DNA of 37,274 nt from Nemertoderma westbladi. Lineage: Eukaryota > Xenacoelomorpha > Nemertodermatida > Nemertodermatidae. Of this stretch, positions 11,102 through 20,332 are shown one piece after another. The stretch covers positions 1 to 37,274 of the forward strand of contig JAUCBJ010002033.1 in assembly GCA_032718475.1 (NCBI GenBank). The letters run 5' to 3'. The notes beneath the pieces were generated by a model, which was not told the origin of the DNA, did no database searches, and saw only the letters and a list, made by a program, of their open reading frames with translations. Within the stretch, counting starts at the first letter, position 1, and each line of letters opens with the position of its first letter. A program made the position numbers and the translations under genes.

Positions 11102-11944
11102 ATATTGCTGAAAAATGCCACTAGCCCATTTTCTGGTGGGTAATGAAGTCGAATTGAATCCGCTTACACTCCCCCCCATGCTATGTTCCTGATGAGAAGA
11201 TAGCATCAACCTCAAGTGCGCTTCAATTCCGCTGGAACCCAATCTACTATCAGGTGTGGGGTGGAGTCCTTTTCTCTGGGTCGGCTTTCCAGGCCGCCCA
11301 CCCTGGGCATGTTGTTGCTACCCCTCCTTGGTGCAATCGTGAGCTATGTTACACCAAGGTATCTGACATCTCCGTTTGAGACAATTGTGGACCCTCTTTC
11401 CACACAGTTTTGTACCACTTCGCTCTGAACTCACTCTAACCTCACTCTGCTCGCTCCCCACGCTTGAATTGCACTCCTCTCACTCCCTCATTGTGTCAAC
11501 ACCTCCTCTCCATGCTTCCCCCCGATTCCCCATTCTTGTTTTCATTCTCCATACACTTATTGGGTCCCACACATATGCACATCATGTTAGTGGGATCCGT
11601 CTAAGTCTCGTCCTGCCATTCTAGTCAATTAGTCCCCAGTCCCAGTAGCTAATTGGAAAAAAGTTGTACTTGACTACGGTGCATATTATACCTCCCTTCC
11701 TTCTTTCGTGCCAATATCCCCTTTATTATATTAACTTTATTTTTAGATTTTGTTTTATCTATATTTCCCCCTTTTCTGTGCTATTATCGTACCTACCTTT
11801 CTACTTGCTTCTTACTATGTACTTACTATGTATACTTTCTCCTTACTATGTATATTACTGCCACTATGGTATGATATACCATATTCTCTACTCTCTTACT
11901 GCTAACTCTACTAACTCCACTAACTCTACTGGCTCTACTAACAC

Positions 11945-12240
11945 TAACGGTACTATGTACCCTCCTACTCACGTGGTATGTTTATATACCACACTCCCTA
12001 TACCTCTAACTCTAACGGTACTATGTACCCTCCTACTCGCGTGGTATGTTTATATACCACACTCCCTATACTTCTAACTCTAACGGTACTACGTACCCTC
12101 CTACTCCCGTGGTATGTTCGTATACCACACTCCCTATACTTCTAACTCTAACGGTACTACGTACCCTCCTACTCCCGTGGTATGTTCATATACCACACTC
12201 CCTATACTTCTAACTCTAACGGTACTACGTACTATCTACT
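11945..12240. repeat. 68-bp tandem array with two palindromes per unit
   Basis: TAACGGTACTA recurs at 11945, 12013, 12081, 12149 and 12217, an exact 68-bp period. Each unit has two palindromes: GGTACTATGTACC (or GGTACTACGTACC) and GTGGTATGTTTATATACCAC. Most changes between units lie in the loops (CGCG/CCCG, TTTAT/TTCGT/TTCAT), while the stems are largely kept. Confidence 0.9.
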
Positions 12241-12379
12241 ACTATCACTTTCTAACTTTCTACTTTCTCACTTCTTAATTTTATTATTTATTATTTTATT
12301 TTTTTTATATTTGTGTGTGGGAAGGGTGTCTCGCCCTCATTCCCACCCCCCTCAGTCCAACATATTGGACGACTAAACT

Positions 12380-14572
12380 CTACGGTGCCCCTTCTAACAG
12401 GCAGCACTTTCCTACAGCCCTCCTGTAGGTCTTCCTGTCCTTTGCTCCTATCTTGCCTCCTATTCTCACTTCCACCGACCGGACTCTTCCATCCTCGTAG
12501 GGGTAAATATCTATCACTCTCACTAGTCTCCACTGGTTATCTATGATTGTGTTGTCAGTGACGATCACCAAGTCACCTTTCTTCAACTCCCTAGTGGTGT
12601 TTCTCCACTTACTCCTCCTGTGTAATGTAGGAAGGTATTCCTCTACCTACCTTCTCCAATATTCGGCGCTTATCGCCTTGGTGACTTTCCAACTCTGATG
12701 GGAATGTATGTCGTCTTGGTCTACACCCCGCATGTCGACGGTCGCTGGCCTCTCCATCAGAAAGTGTCCCGGTGTTAGCACGTCCAGTGATTCTGGGTCG
12801 TCATTCTCCGGGTATAGCGGTCTGCTATTAATGATTCCCTCGCACTTAGCTAGCACTGTTCTTAGTATGTCCTCTGTGACCATGTGGGTGTTCATCAACT
12901 TCGTCATTAGATGCTTGGAACTACCCACAAGTCTCTCGTCACACACATCCTAAAGTATGTGGCGCGTACGGCGTCCTCCTTTCCCACTTCACTTGCCACC
13001 TCCTCATGGCCGCCCTGACATCGTCTCCCTCTAGGATGTCAAAGGCCTCGGCCAACTCGTTCTCCACTCCCACGAAGTTGGTCCCATTGTCTGAATAAAT
13101 CACCGCGATTGTTCCTCCTTTGCGGTCTCTAAATCTTGGCCAGTAATGGCGCCATCTCCTGTACAGCCCTCTCCTTTCTCGTCCGTCGGCAGGTCTGGCA
13201 CTGCCTCACTACCGCCTTCACCTTCTTCCTTAACTGTGTCATCCAGAATGTCCTCCGTATCTCTGTGAGGGTCTGATTGGTGCCTCCATGTAGTATCGAC
13301 TTATGGGAGTCCCAGATGATCTGGTGGACTATCGGCGATTTGTTGGGAATGATTATGGGTTTTGGTGGGATGACTAGGCTGTTCAGCACTCTGGAGTTCA
13401 TCACCAGAATCCCGTCATTGTTTAGTTGTGGGGACAGCGTGTTGAGCTCGCTGTCTCGACGAAGATGTTGTTGCTTGCTAACTCTATCCACTTCGTCGGC
13501 GTAGTTCTTTTCGTACCTTATTACGGCCTTGGCTGCTCCCCCCAGATCGATGTTTGGTTTCCTTTTGGCATCCTTGCCAACTCCACCGCAACCACGCTCC
13601 ACGCAACTAGCCAATATGCTACCAACTTCTTGGTCTTATACCAGCTGGAGCTTTAGCTGAGTAACCTATCCATCGGATTTTCACATGGCTCTTCTGATTT
13701 CGGTGGCGCCTCCTTGATCTCCCTCACCATCTGACTGTATATCTCTTCCCCTTCTGAATCTTCTCCCTCTTGTTCTGGTACTACTTCCTCTGAGCCCGGG
13801 TCCACCTTCCTCATTGGTGGCCAGGCTGATCTATCATTCAGGAAGTGTGGCCTGTGCTGCCACAACCCTTCGTTCTTTGAGAAAGTGTGGCGTGCCACGC
13901 CCCTCGATAACAAATCTGCTGGGTTGTCGTCGGTAGGGCAGTAATGCCACCTTTCTAAGTCAGTCGTCGCCCTTATTTCATCCACCATGTTCGCGACGAA
14001 TATAGGGTATCTCGTCTTCTCGTTATATAGCCACCCCAGCACTACCACGGAGTCCGTCCAGTAGTGTGTCTCCACTATGTTGGGTATAGTATCCATAAAG
14101 TAGGCTGTGGTTCTTACTCCTAACCTCGCAGCTGTTAACTCGAGTTTCGGGACTGACGCTGAATCTGGTGGCGTCGACTTCGCTTTACTAAATGCAAGTC
14201 TGGGCTTGTAAGCCGTACTAAGCTAGTCATTGCCCTTTCGCTGTACCAGATAAAGTGCTGCTCCGTATGCTTCCAAAGATGCGTCGGAGAACATGTGTAG
14301 GTCTATGTCCGTCATGTCCCCGTCCGGGAAATACACGCGTGGCATGCTGTATGTCCCCATCTGTTCTAAACTCCCCGTCCACTTACTCCACTGTTTGCTT
14401 ATTTCTTCCGGGACCTCCGTATCCCACTCGTCCTTTAACTTATATACTTTCTTTAATATCTGCTTCCCCGTGACTAACAATGGGGATGCTAGGCCTAAGG
14501 GATCGTATATCCTTGCTATGTACGATACATAGCCTCTCTTTGTGTGGATCTCCGCGCCCTCCTGGCGAGACG
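12380..14572 (-). pseudogene. BEL/Pao retrotransposon pol fragment (RT end, RNase H, integrase)
   Basis: Read on the minus strand from 14572. RT/connection: the Pao signature ARIYDPLGLASPLLVTGKQ, then SDASLEAYGAALYLV (RNase H start). RNase H: LPxLELxAAR-like region VPKLELTAARLGVRTTAYF and HYWTDSVVVLGWL, then NPADLLSRG (near 13905). Integrase zinc finger: His/His/Cys/Cys (DSHKSILHGG ... CQTCRR, near 13170-13310). Integrase core remnant: VIYSDNGTNFVG (near 13060-13100). C-terminal domain: GDLVIVTDN ... RVIDIYPYEDGRVRSVEVR, ending TYRRAVGKCCLLEGAP at 12380. About 100 residues of the integrase core, including the first catalytic Asp, are missing between the zinc finger and VIYSDNG. There are also stops and shifts near 13640-13655, 13135 and 12950. 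Gag, protease and most of RT are absent; the fragment stops beside a G run at 14580. Confidence 0.88.
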
Positions 14573-14579
14573 AGGGGGA

Positions 14580-15121
14580 GGGGGGGGGGGGGGATTTGAC
14601 GCAAATTCTTTCTCAGCGAATGTTAAATAATTGTTTACTTACTCAATGTTAAATAATTTAGAGTTCTCGAATATTTATTACGTAACTGGAGAGCCGCATA
14701 ACTACTGTACATAACCCAATATTGGATGCAAAACAAAAAAACAGCAAAAAAAACAATGCAAAATGAATAACTTTATATCGACGACCCAATTACTGGCACA
14801 TCAGAAATAACAGAGTAGGATGTGATTACGTTTCCACACTTGAAGCAGTAATTGTCGCCTTCCGCAGGCTGAAATCCACATGTCCGGCAAAACATTGTCA
14901 TTGGTACACTACTGTAAGACAATGCAATAGATAACTGTAGACCTGCTGCTTTATTATTACTGAATTTAGTAGGCCTACCTCCTTCAGGGACTGTTCACAG
15001 ATAAGTAACGCCATTTTTAAACAAATTACCAAATGTAAAAGATTTTACAAAAAATATTTTCGGGGGGGGGGGGGGTGGTGATTAAATCCACTAGCATCTA
15101 TGGTCCGGAGGGGGGGGGGGG
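14580..15121. repeat. Three long G runs
   Basis: Runs of G at 14580-14593 (14), 15062-15075 (14) and 15110-15121 (12). The last two are followed by nearly the same sequence (GTGGTGATTA and GTGGTATTAT). The first marks the broken 5' end of the BEL/Pao fragment. Otherwise the interval is AT-rich, apart from the zinc-ribbon ORF listed separately. Confidence 0.7.
14773..14901 (-). CDS. Small zinc-ribbon exon candidate (42 aa)
   Basis: On the minus strand, ATG at 14899-14901 opens a 42-codon frame with MTMFCRTCGFQPAEGDNYCF followed by KCGNVI. The CxxCG ... CxxCG spacing (about 14 residues between pairs) is that of zinc-ribbon domains. Just upstream is a plausible splice acceptor (ATTGTCTTACAG, on the minus strand near 14908-14920). 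A GT (GTAATC) follows the second Cys pair and could be a donor. It may be one exon of a host gene whose other exons I cannot see, or a stray fragment. The protein family beyond 'zinc ribbon' is not recognised. Confidence 0.4.
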   Translation of the reverse strand: MTMFCRTCGFQPAEGDNYCFKCGNVITSYSVISDVPVIGSSI

Positions 15122-15125
15122 TGGT

Positions 15126-15791
15126 ATTATCGCGTTTCGGCAACTGATAGTAGCGTTAGAACCTGCGTTGAGCCCAACGTCACCATCGCATTGTATCAAC
15201 ATAGGGCAGAGCAAATCAGTATGATTTATTACCTTGGCCTCACGTTTCCCGTTATTCATTTTCGTTCTACTGATTAATACCGCAGGCCTACACAAAACCA
15301 GCAATAAACGAATATTATTGTTATTATGTCTGATCCATAAAATCAGAGTGGAAGTCTATATCCCCTTATAAACGTAATTATTGTACTGCAGTACTGGTAA
15401 GCCTGAGTGAGCATCATTAGGCCCCTTTAACAAGCAACAAAATATGTTAGGTTTTGTTCAGTTTCATTTCTGACTGTCTGAAGGAAATTGTAAACGGGAT
15501 TTGTAATTCAAATAGACAAACTCCAGTTCCAAATATTTAAAATTAACTAACTAACTCAAACAGTTAACAATTCTGCCACCAATAACTATAACTAACTTAA
15601 ACTTGTCATCATTTATAATTTACTTACATAATGAGTGAAGTCACAGTTACATTCATTACATCATACATCGAGGGTATGTGACCTAGTTGCCGAAACGCGA
15701 CTGCAGTTCGCCGAAATGCAACTACGAGTTGCCGAAACACAACTATAGCAGTTGGTGAAACGTAATTGTTTAGTTGCCGAAACGCGACAGA
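15126..15791. repeat. Possible TIR element with short GCCGAAACGCGA-type repeats
   Basis: Near 15683-15790 four imperfect direct units carry AGTTGCCGAAACGCGACT or close variants (about 29-34 bp apart). The reverse complement, CGCGTTTCGGCAACTG, is present once at 15131-15146. This could be the two ends of a ~660-bp non-autonomous element. Boundaries and target duplication are not clear. No coding sequence is seen between them. Confidence 0.4.
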
Positions 15792-16056
15792 ACCGGGGAG
15801 GCTGATATTGATACTGATAATTTAAAGCAGTAGGCTACTGCAGTACCTGTACTGCAGTTTAGCACAGCCTGACTGTATACTGTAAAATGATAATTTAAAG
15901 GGGGGACTGAATCTGTGGAGAGGGGCCAGAATCCGCTAGCGGATTCGGTCACCCCGGACTTTACCCTATAGGACTGTAGGACAGTGCCATACTAGTATTC
16001 TTCCTGGTCAAGGTAGCTGCAGACTGACCAGTTGTCATATACATTAGGCCTATAAA

Positions 16057-16514
16057 CGCCCTCAGGGCAAAATGCCGTCAGGGCAAAATGCCATCAGGGC
16101 AAAATGCCCTCAAGGCAAAATGCCCTCAGGGCAAAACGCCCTCAGGGCAAAATGCCCTCAGGGCAAAATGCCCTCAGGGCAAAATGCCCTCAGGGCAAAA
16201 TGCCCTCAGGGCAAAATGCCCTCAGTGCAAAATGCCCTCAGGGCAAAATGCCATCAGGGCAAAATGCCCTCAGGGCTACTACTACTACTAGGATCGGCAT
16301 GCTGCATTGCAGCTGCATTTTTAAGAATGCTGTGCCGGCTTGTCAACAAAATTGCACCGCCACAACTCCCAGGGCAAAATGCCCTCAGGGCAAAATGCCC
16401 TCAGGACAAAATGCCCTCAGGGCAAAACGCCCTCAGGGCAAAACGCCTTCAGGGCAAAATGCCCTCAGAACAAAATGACCTCAGGGCAAAATGACCTCAG
16501 GGCAAAATGCCCTG
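16057..16514. repeat. 16-bp hairpin-forming tandem array
   Basis: About 23 copies of CAGGGCAAAATGCCCT, interrupted at 16277-16370. Each unit is a perfect small hairpin (AGGGCA-AAA-TGCCCT). Because 16 is not a multiple of three, all three plus-strand frames are open and encode the same 16-residue peptide repeat (MPSGQNALRAKCPQGK). This is a property of the period, not evidence for a gene. Confidence 0.95.
16277..16370 (-). mobile_element. 94-bp RTE-like 3' end inserted in the 16-bp array
   Basis: TAC repeats (16277-16289), then GGATCGGCATGCTGCATTGC through CACAACTCCC, match the 3' terminus of the RTE-like copies at 21371-21466 and (inverted) 22730-22820. On the minus strand this is the last codons, a ~40-bp 3' UTR and a (TAG)n tail. 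It is an extreme 5' truncation. The target duplication cannot be read because both flanks are the same repeat. Confidence 0.85.
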
Positions 16515-17984
16515 ATGAATTTTGAAATGGCATGCTTTCTATGGCTTTGTATGAAATTTATTTAATTGCGTCCAAGTTTTCTTAATGTTTTGTCCTTGAC
16601 AGTTGTGGGCTTCCGTAGTAACTGTTATTTCGCTCCCATATTAACACAAAAAAATAACAAAGGAAATCCATTTATATATGATTAGGTATAATTATTCTCA
16701 AAACTATCTTGCATCGCTCAACAATTATCTTGCGTCACACGACGAGTCTCATTCTGCAACTAATCCCGATTGAGGAAGATAATATCTCTCTTAAAAGTTC
16801 CATAAATTCCCACATATGTTTCCCATCCTTGCGGGGCACACAAATGACGCTGAGCTCATCCTGTTGTAGATGTTATAAGCAATAACATTATTGAAAATAA
16901 GTTATTACTCAAGATAATGTAATTTGACACGAGTTTAAATTACCTAATTAATTATAATAATATAAATTTGACTGAGTATTTTCAATAAATTTAAAATAAC
17001 ATGGTTCAATAATTGTAAGACAACATAAAGTAAATGAATGGCTACCGATAAAATAAACCTTCGGCATGTCTTAAAAAATACTTCGTATTGATAAATCTTA
17101 GTAATTATAAATCACGGCAACGGCAAATGATAAGGTTAAGAGTCAGTGTTCGTATTTTAAGTGCCCATGTTCATATTTTAAAGTGCTCGCATGTTCTTAT
17201 TTTAGAGACCGTGATCAAATTTTATGTTGGAATACATATATTTTAATAAATTATATTTGAATTGAATAACGTGGGTGTTGACAAATAGATTTGGGATGAC
17301 AATGATGTGCACATATAAATAAATTACAGAAAAATAATCTTGGCTCAGATTAGATGCCACACTTTTGCTGCATGGAGGTGACAAGTTTCCTGGGTCAATG
17401 ATCCAAATGTCGTGACCTGACCATTACACTCTAATCATAAGGATGCCTTACGTGGAATTATTTATTTTTTGTGTGTTAATGGACATTTCTAATGTATCTA
17501 AAACGAACAACCCTGAAATCGAAAACATACAGAGATACAGTAGGAGCCTTCCAGTGTATACTACATAATATATTACACCTACAGTAATACGCCTACAGTA
17601 TCTCTACTTAAATAAGGGTAACTGAACTCTAAATATTTTAGTTAGTGTATATCTTCCGTATAATTAATGACCAAGGTAAGCGGATGCTCACACCAACAAG
17701 GTTGTTTCCTTTGTTCAAAACCATTTCTACTGTAATGTATGTACGTACATTCCCCTGTTTTTCCGAAAGCTCACTCAAGGTGAAGTAAAGTAAACATATT
17801 TGTGTGGGCATACAGTACTGTACGTGAAACACGAAACACCGGACTCAACCCGATGGCTCCTCTTGGTTGTTGCCTGTAAGGCGGGCAGGGTAGGAATTTT
17901 TTCCAAAAAATACGGTATTCAAGTATTTGTTGTGTGAAAATGTCCCGCTCCCAACTCCATGTAGGAATGTTTCCATTAAAATTA
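16515..17984. other. AT-rich stretch, no gene seen
   Basis: No exon, RNA gene or element end is supported. Three imperfect ~30-bp direct units (TGTTCGTATTTTAAGTGC type) lie at about 17146-17205. The short open frames near 17202-17992 are unsupported. Confidence 0.5.
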
Positions 17985-18123
17985 ATATACATTTATTATA
18001 ATAACGATTAATTATAATGATCTAGGGGTCTTAACCTCGAATGATAAGTTTATTTTACCGAAAATAACTTATCTTTTATTGGCGCAATTGTAGCTAATTC
18101 CATCAAATGCGTACTTTTTAACC

Positions 18124-18190
18124 GGGTAGTGGCCTAGTGGTTGTAGTCTCGGCTTCCACCTGTAGGTCCCAGGTTCGAATCCGACACCAC
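18124..18190 (+). promoter_or_regulatory. tRNA-like Pol III promoter (A and B boxes)
   Basis: A box TGGCCTAGTGG at 18130-18140 and a perfect B box GGTTCGAATCC at 18172-18182, 31 bp apart. The sequence between resembles a tRNA D-arm to T-arm region but lacks a complete acceptor stem, so it is a tRNA-derived head and not a tRNA gene. Confidence 0.85.
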
Positions 18191-18228
18191 GCTGATGAGA
18201 CACAGTAAGGTCGAAACGCGTACGTGGT
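18186..18228 (+). ncRNA. Type I hammerhead ribozyme (copy 1)
   Basis: All core elements are present in order. Stem I is ACCACG (18186-18191) with CGTGGT (18223-18228). CTGATGA is at 18192-18198. Stem II is GAC/GTC (18199-18201, 18210-18212) with an 8-nt loop. GAAA is at 18213-18216. A minimal stem III (AC/GT around a GC loop) leads to the GTA cleavage triplet, with predicted scission after A18222. The conserved 10.1/11.1 G-C pair is kept. The very short stem III with the self-complementary ACGCGT suggests cleavage may need a dimer, as described for other retroelement hammerheads. Confidence 0.85.
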
Positions 18229-18480
18229 TTTGAGAGATATGGAGATATTAATTTCAAGAAAAATTTCGCAATTCCTAAATTTGTACAAATCAGGTTAAAA
18301 AGTACGCAAGTGCTGGGATTAGTCCTACAATTGCGCCAATAAAAGATAAGTTATTTTCGGTAAAATAAACTTATCATTCGAGGTTAAGACCCCTAGATCT
18401 CTTCCTATAATAAATGTATAATAACAAACACCTCGAAAAATACTGCTTGCCAACACATTGTTACTATCAATAATTAAAAT

Positions 18481-18576
18481 CAGGGGCTAATAAAATGGCA
18501 GCTGGCTTTGAAATTAATACTCCATATCTCAAGAACCTATAGCCTTGTGGTTGTAGTCTCGCCTTCCACCTCGAGG
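18481..18576 (+). mobile_element. Foldback-hammerhead unit 2, left part
   Basis: CTTTGAAATTAATACTCCAT and the following bases (18506-18533) are the reverse complement of the unit 1 body (18229-18257). The A-box half of the tRNA-like head follows (18541-18576, GTGGTTGTAGTCTCG as in unit 1). The unit is interrupted after TCGAGG (18571-18576) by RTE copy A and resumes at 22827. Confidence 0.75.
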
Positions 18577-18846
18577 AACCAACAGGTTGATGCCATCAAT
18601 GATGCTGACGACAGCAGGCAATCATCCCAGGCATGGAGATCGATCAACTTGCTTGCTGGTCGAAAAAGCCAACCAACCACCAAGGTTAAGGCTGAATCAC
18701 CAGCCGATCGCCTCAATGGTTGGAAGGCCCACTTTGAAAAGCTCCTCAATAATGACAGGGTATTGCCTGATAACTTTATAGAAGTAAAAGTGTCTGAATC
18801 TGTACTCCCAGATATTCCCATTGGTAATATCTCCTTTGCAGAAGTG
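18577..18846 (+). pseudogene. RTE copy A: RT N-terminal segment
   Basis: The frame reads AWRSINLLAGRKSQPTTKVK, then SPADRLNGWKAHFEKLLNND and ISFAEV. This is the region immediately before the RT fingers in RTE-like elements. It continues at 20333 (KAAAKSIKTNRASGVDGVPP) once the 1.5-kb insert is removed. Confidence 0.75.
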
Positions 18847-18848
18847 AT

Positions 18849-20332
18849 CCCTGTTGAAAATCCCTGTTACACATACTAAGTACTTGTAAAGTCTACTTGC
18901 TATCTTCTTAACAAGTACTTAGTACTAACAAGTACAAGGTGCCAAGATATGTAAAGTATATCACTTAATAAGCCAAATCTTTCTATGAATGTAAAGTTTT
19001 AATTAGGCACTTGGTAATTTTAAACAGTATGTCATGTAAATAGAAAGTAATTATAAATTTATCAATGCAAATTATAATATAAAACTCAAACGTGAGACTG
19101 ACCAATCACTGCACTGTGCATGTGTGTGCATGTTCTGTGTAGATGGGAGGGGGGTGGGGGGGGGGGGGGGGTACCTTATCCAATCCCTACACCCTACAAT
19201 CTACAGGCCTACACCTACAATACCCTATACATTTAGAACAAGAAACAGCAGAGTATATATGAAAATATTTAATCCATAGTGATATGAGAGTATCCTTGAT
19301 ATATTTTGGTGATGACCCATATATTCGTATTCGATTAGTTAGATTAATATAATTTATCTTATTTTCAGACAAAATAGAATATTCATATTGATAAATCTAC
19401 GACAATGTATTAACTTTAAGACCTTGTAATAGGTCATTTGTCATTTTATATTTATTCAAAAATGTAAATAATACACAAAAGCAATTGAAGCATAAGAAAA
19501 CTGCACAATTAAAAAATAATGTTTTGCGATTAAAAATATTTATCTTGCGATATTAATAGCTTGAACATTCCAACGCCCATATATCTGCTTTATCTCAACA
19601 AAATTTAATAGTATTTGGTATAAACAAAACAACATTTTTCGGCTTTCTTTCTTCATTATTTTCTTTTCTTATTGCTTTCTAACATAGCAGCTTTGGTAAT
19701 CAGAGGAATCACTCATTAAATCACCAAAAAAGAACGCAAAACTGAATAATGTAATAGGAATGCTAAATATTAGTTTGTTTTGGTTCATATTCAATTTCGA
19801 TCCATTAGGACGTTAAATTACCTAATGTCAATGTCCCAATTTGATATATTACTAACAACGTCAGCATTTTTTACCTATATTAAACAATATTTCATAGATG
19901 TTCAGAATCGCAGGAAAAAAGTACCAATATGAACGTTTAATTTCTTTCGTGGATGTCATGTGCTACCTGGGATAGCTGCATTCAGACCTGACAACTGGCA
20001 GGCCCCACTGAAACTACTGAACTGTTGTATGTAATACAGTGGTGACATTGTTATGCCTATACTCAGGCAAGTACAAGCTCGCCCAACAACTAACAGTACT
20101 GCAGTAAGCCTATATCTGCATATATGCAATACTTTGCAGGGACATGGCAAGTACCTGCAAAATATAAGTGAGCAAAGTAACACTTGCAATATTTATTAAA
20201 ACTAAAGAAATAACTTACATGCTCTATTAAGTTTACCAAATTTTTGTTACTAAACATATTTTGACAAGTGTAATAAACTGATAGCAAGGAACTTGCAAAT
20301 CTTAGGAAATGTACTATGAATTTTCAACAGGG
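18849..20332. mobile_element. 1.48-kb insert with 13-bp terminal inverted repeats
   Basis: CCCTGTTGAAAAT (18849-18861) and ATTTTCAACAGGG (20320-20332) bound an AT-rich segment that breaks the RT reading frame of copy A exactly between FAEV and KAAAKS. No transposase-like frame is seen, so it is probably non-autonomous. No clean target duplication is visible, so the superfamily is open. It contains a 14-bp-arm hairpin near its left end and a G run near 19156-19171. Confidence 0.65.
18874..18924. repeat. Hairpin inside the 1.48-kb insert
   Basis: TACTAAGTACTTGT (18874-18887) and ACAAGTACTTAGTA (18911-18924) are perfect inverted copies separated by 23 bases, close to the left terminal repeat. 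Related AAGTAC/CTTGCAA motifs recur near the right end. This could be a subterminal binding region. Confidence 0.7.

Larger units (their letters stand above)
11055..12362 (-). mobile_element. Putative 3' LTR of the BEL/Pao element
   Basis: Read on the minus strand, the segment downstream of the pol stop is bounded by TGTTGG (12362 leftward) and CCAACA (ending at 11055), the inverted ends expected of an LTR. The length would be 1.3 kb. It is pyrimidine-rich on the plus strand and contains a 68-bp tandem array. No second LTR lies in the window, so the boundaries are unproven. Short inverted motifs like these can occur by chance, and a second CCAACA occurs at 11096. Confidence 0.35.
17985..18480 (+). 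mobile_element. Foldback element with Pol III head and hammerhead ribozyme, unit 1
   Basis: Left arm 17985-18123 and right part 18292-18430 are inverted copies. For example GATCTAGGGGTCTTAACCTC at 18019 pairs with its complement ending near 18397, and TGCGTACTTTTTAACC pairs with GGTTAAAAAGTACGCA. Between them lie a tRNA-like head with A and B boxes (18124-18190), a hammerhead ribozyme (18186-18228) and a ~60-bp body. The sequence after the right arm, to about 18473, is also shared with unit 2. No coding capacity is seen. It fits a Pol III-transcribed non-autonomous element, comparable to the tRNA-derived, ribozyme-bearing SINE-like repeats known from schistosomes, but with long inverted arms. 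Confidence 0.75.

Noticed and set aside
11216-12376. Plus-strand open frames in the pyrimidine-rich region
   Set aside because: Composition-driven Leu/Ser/Tyr-rich frames across LTR-like and 68-bp repeat DNA; no domains.
1638-16514. CRISPR-like arrays (53-bp, 16-bp and 30-bp repeats)
   Set aside because: Repeats are contiguous with no unique spacers, there are no cas genes, and the DNA is animal.
16072-16525. Overlapping plus-strand frames with MPSGQNALRAKCPQGK repeats
   Set aside because: A consequence of a 16-bp period without stops in any frame. No promoter or non-repeat coding sequence.
16510-16535. Hammerhead-like string CTGATGA ... GAAAT after the 16-bp array
   Set aside because: Only five bases separate the two motifs, so stem II cannot form, and no stem I partner is present.
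18124-18190. A tRNA gene
   Set aside because: A and B boxes are good, but no complete acceptor or anticodon stem can be drawn. It is a tRNA-derived repeat head.
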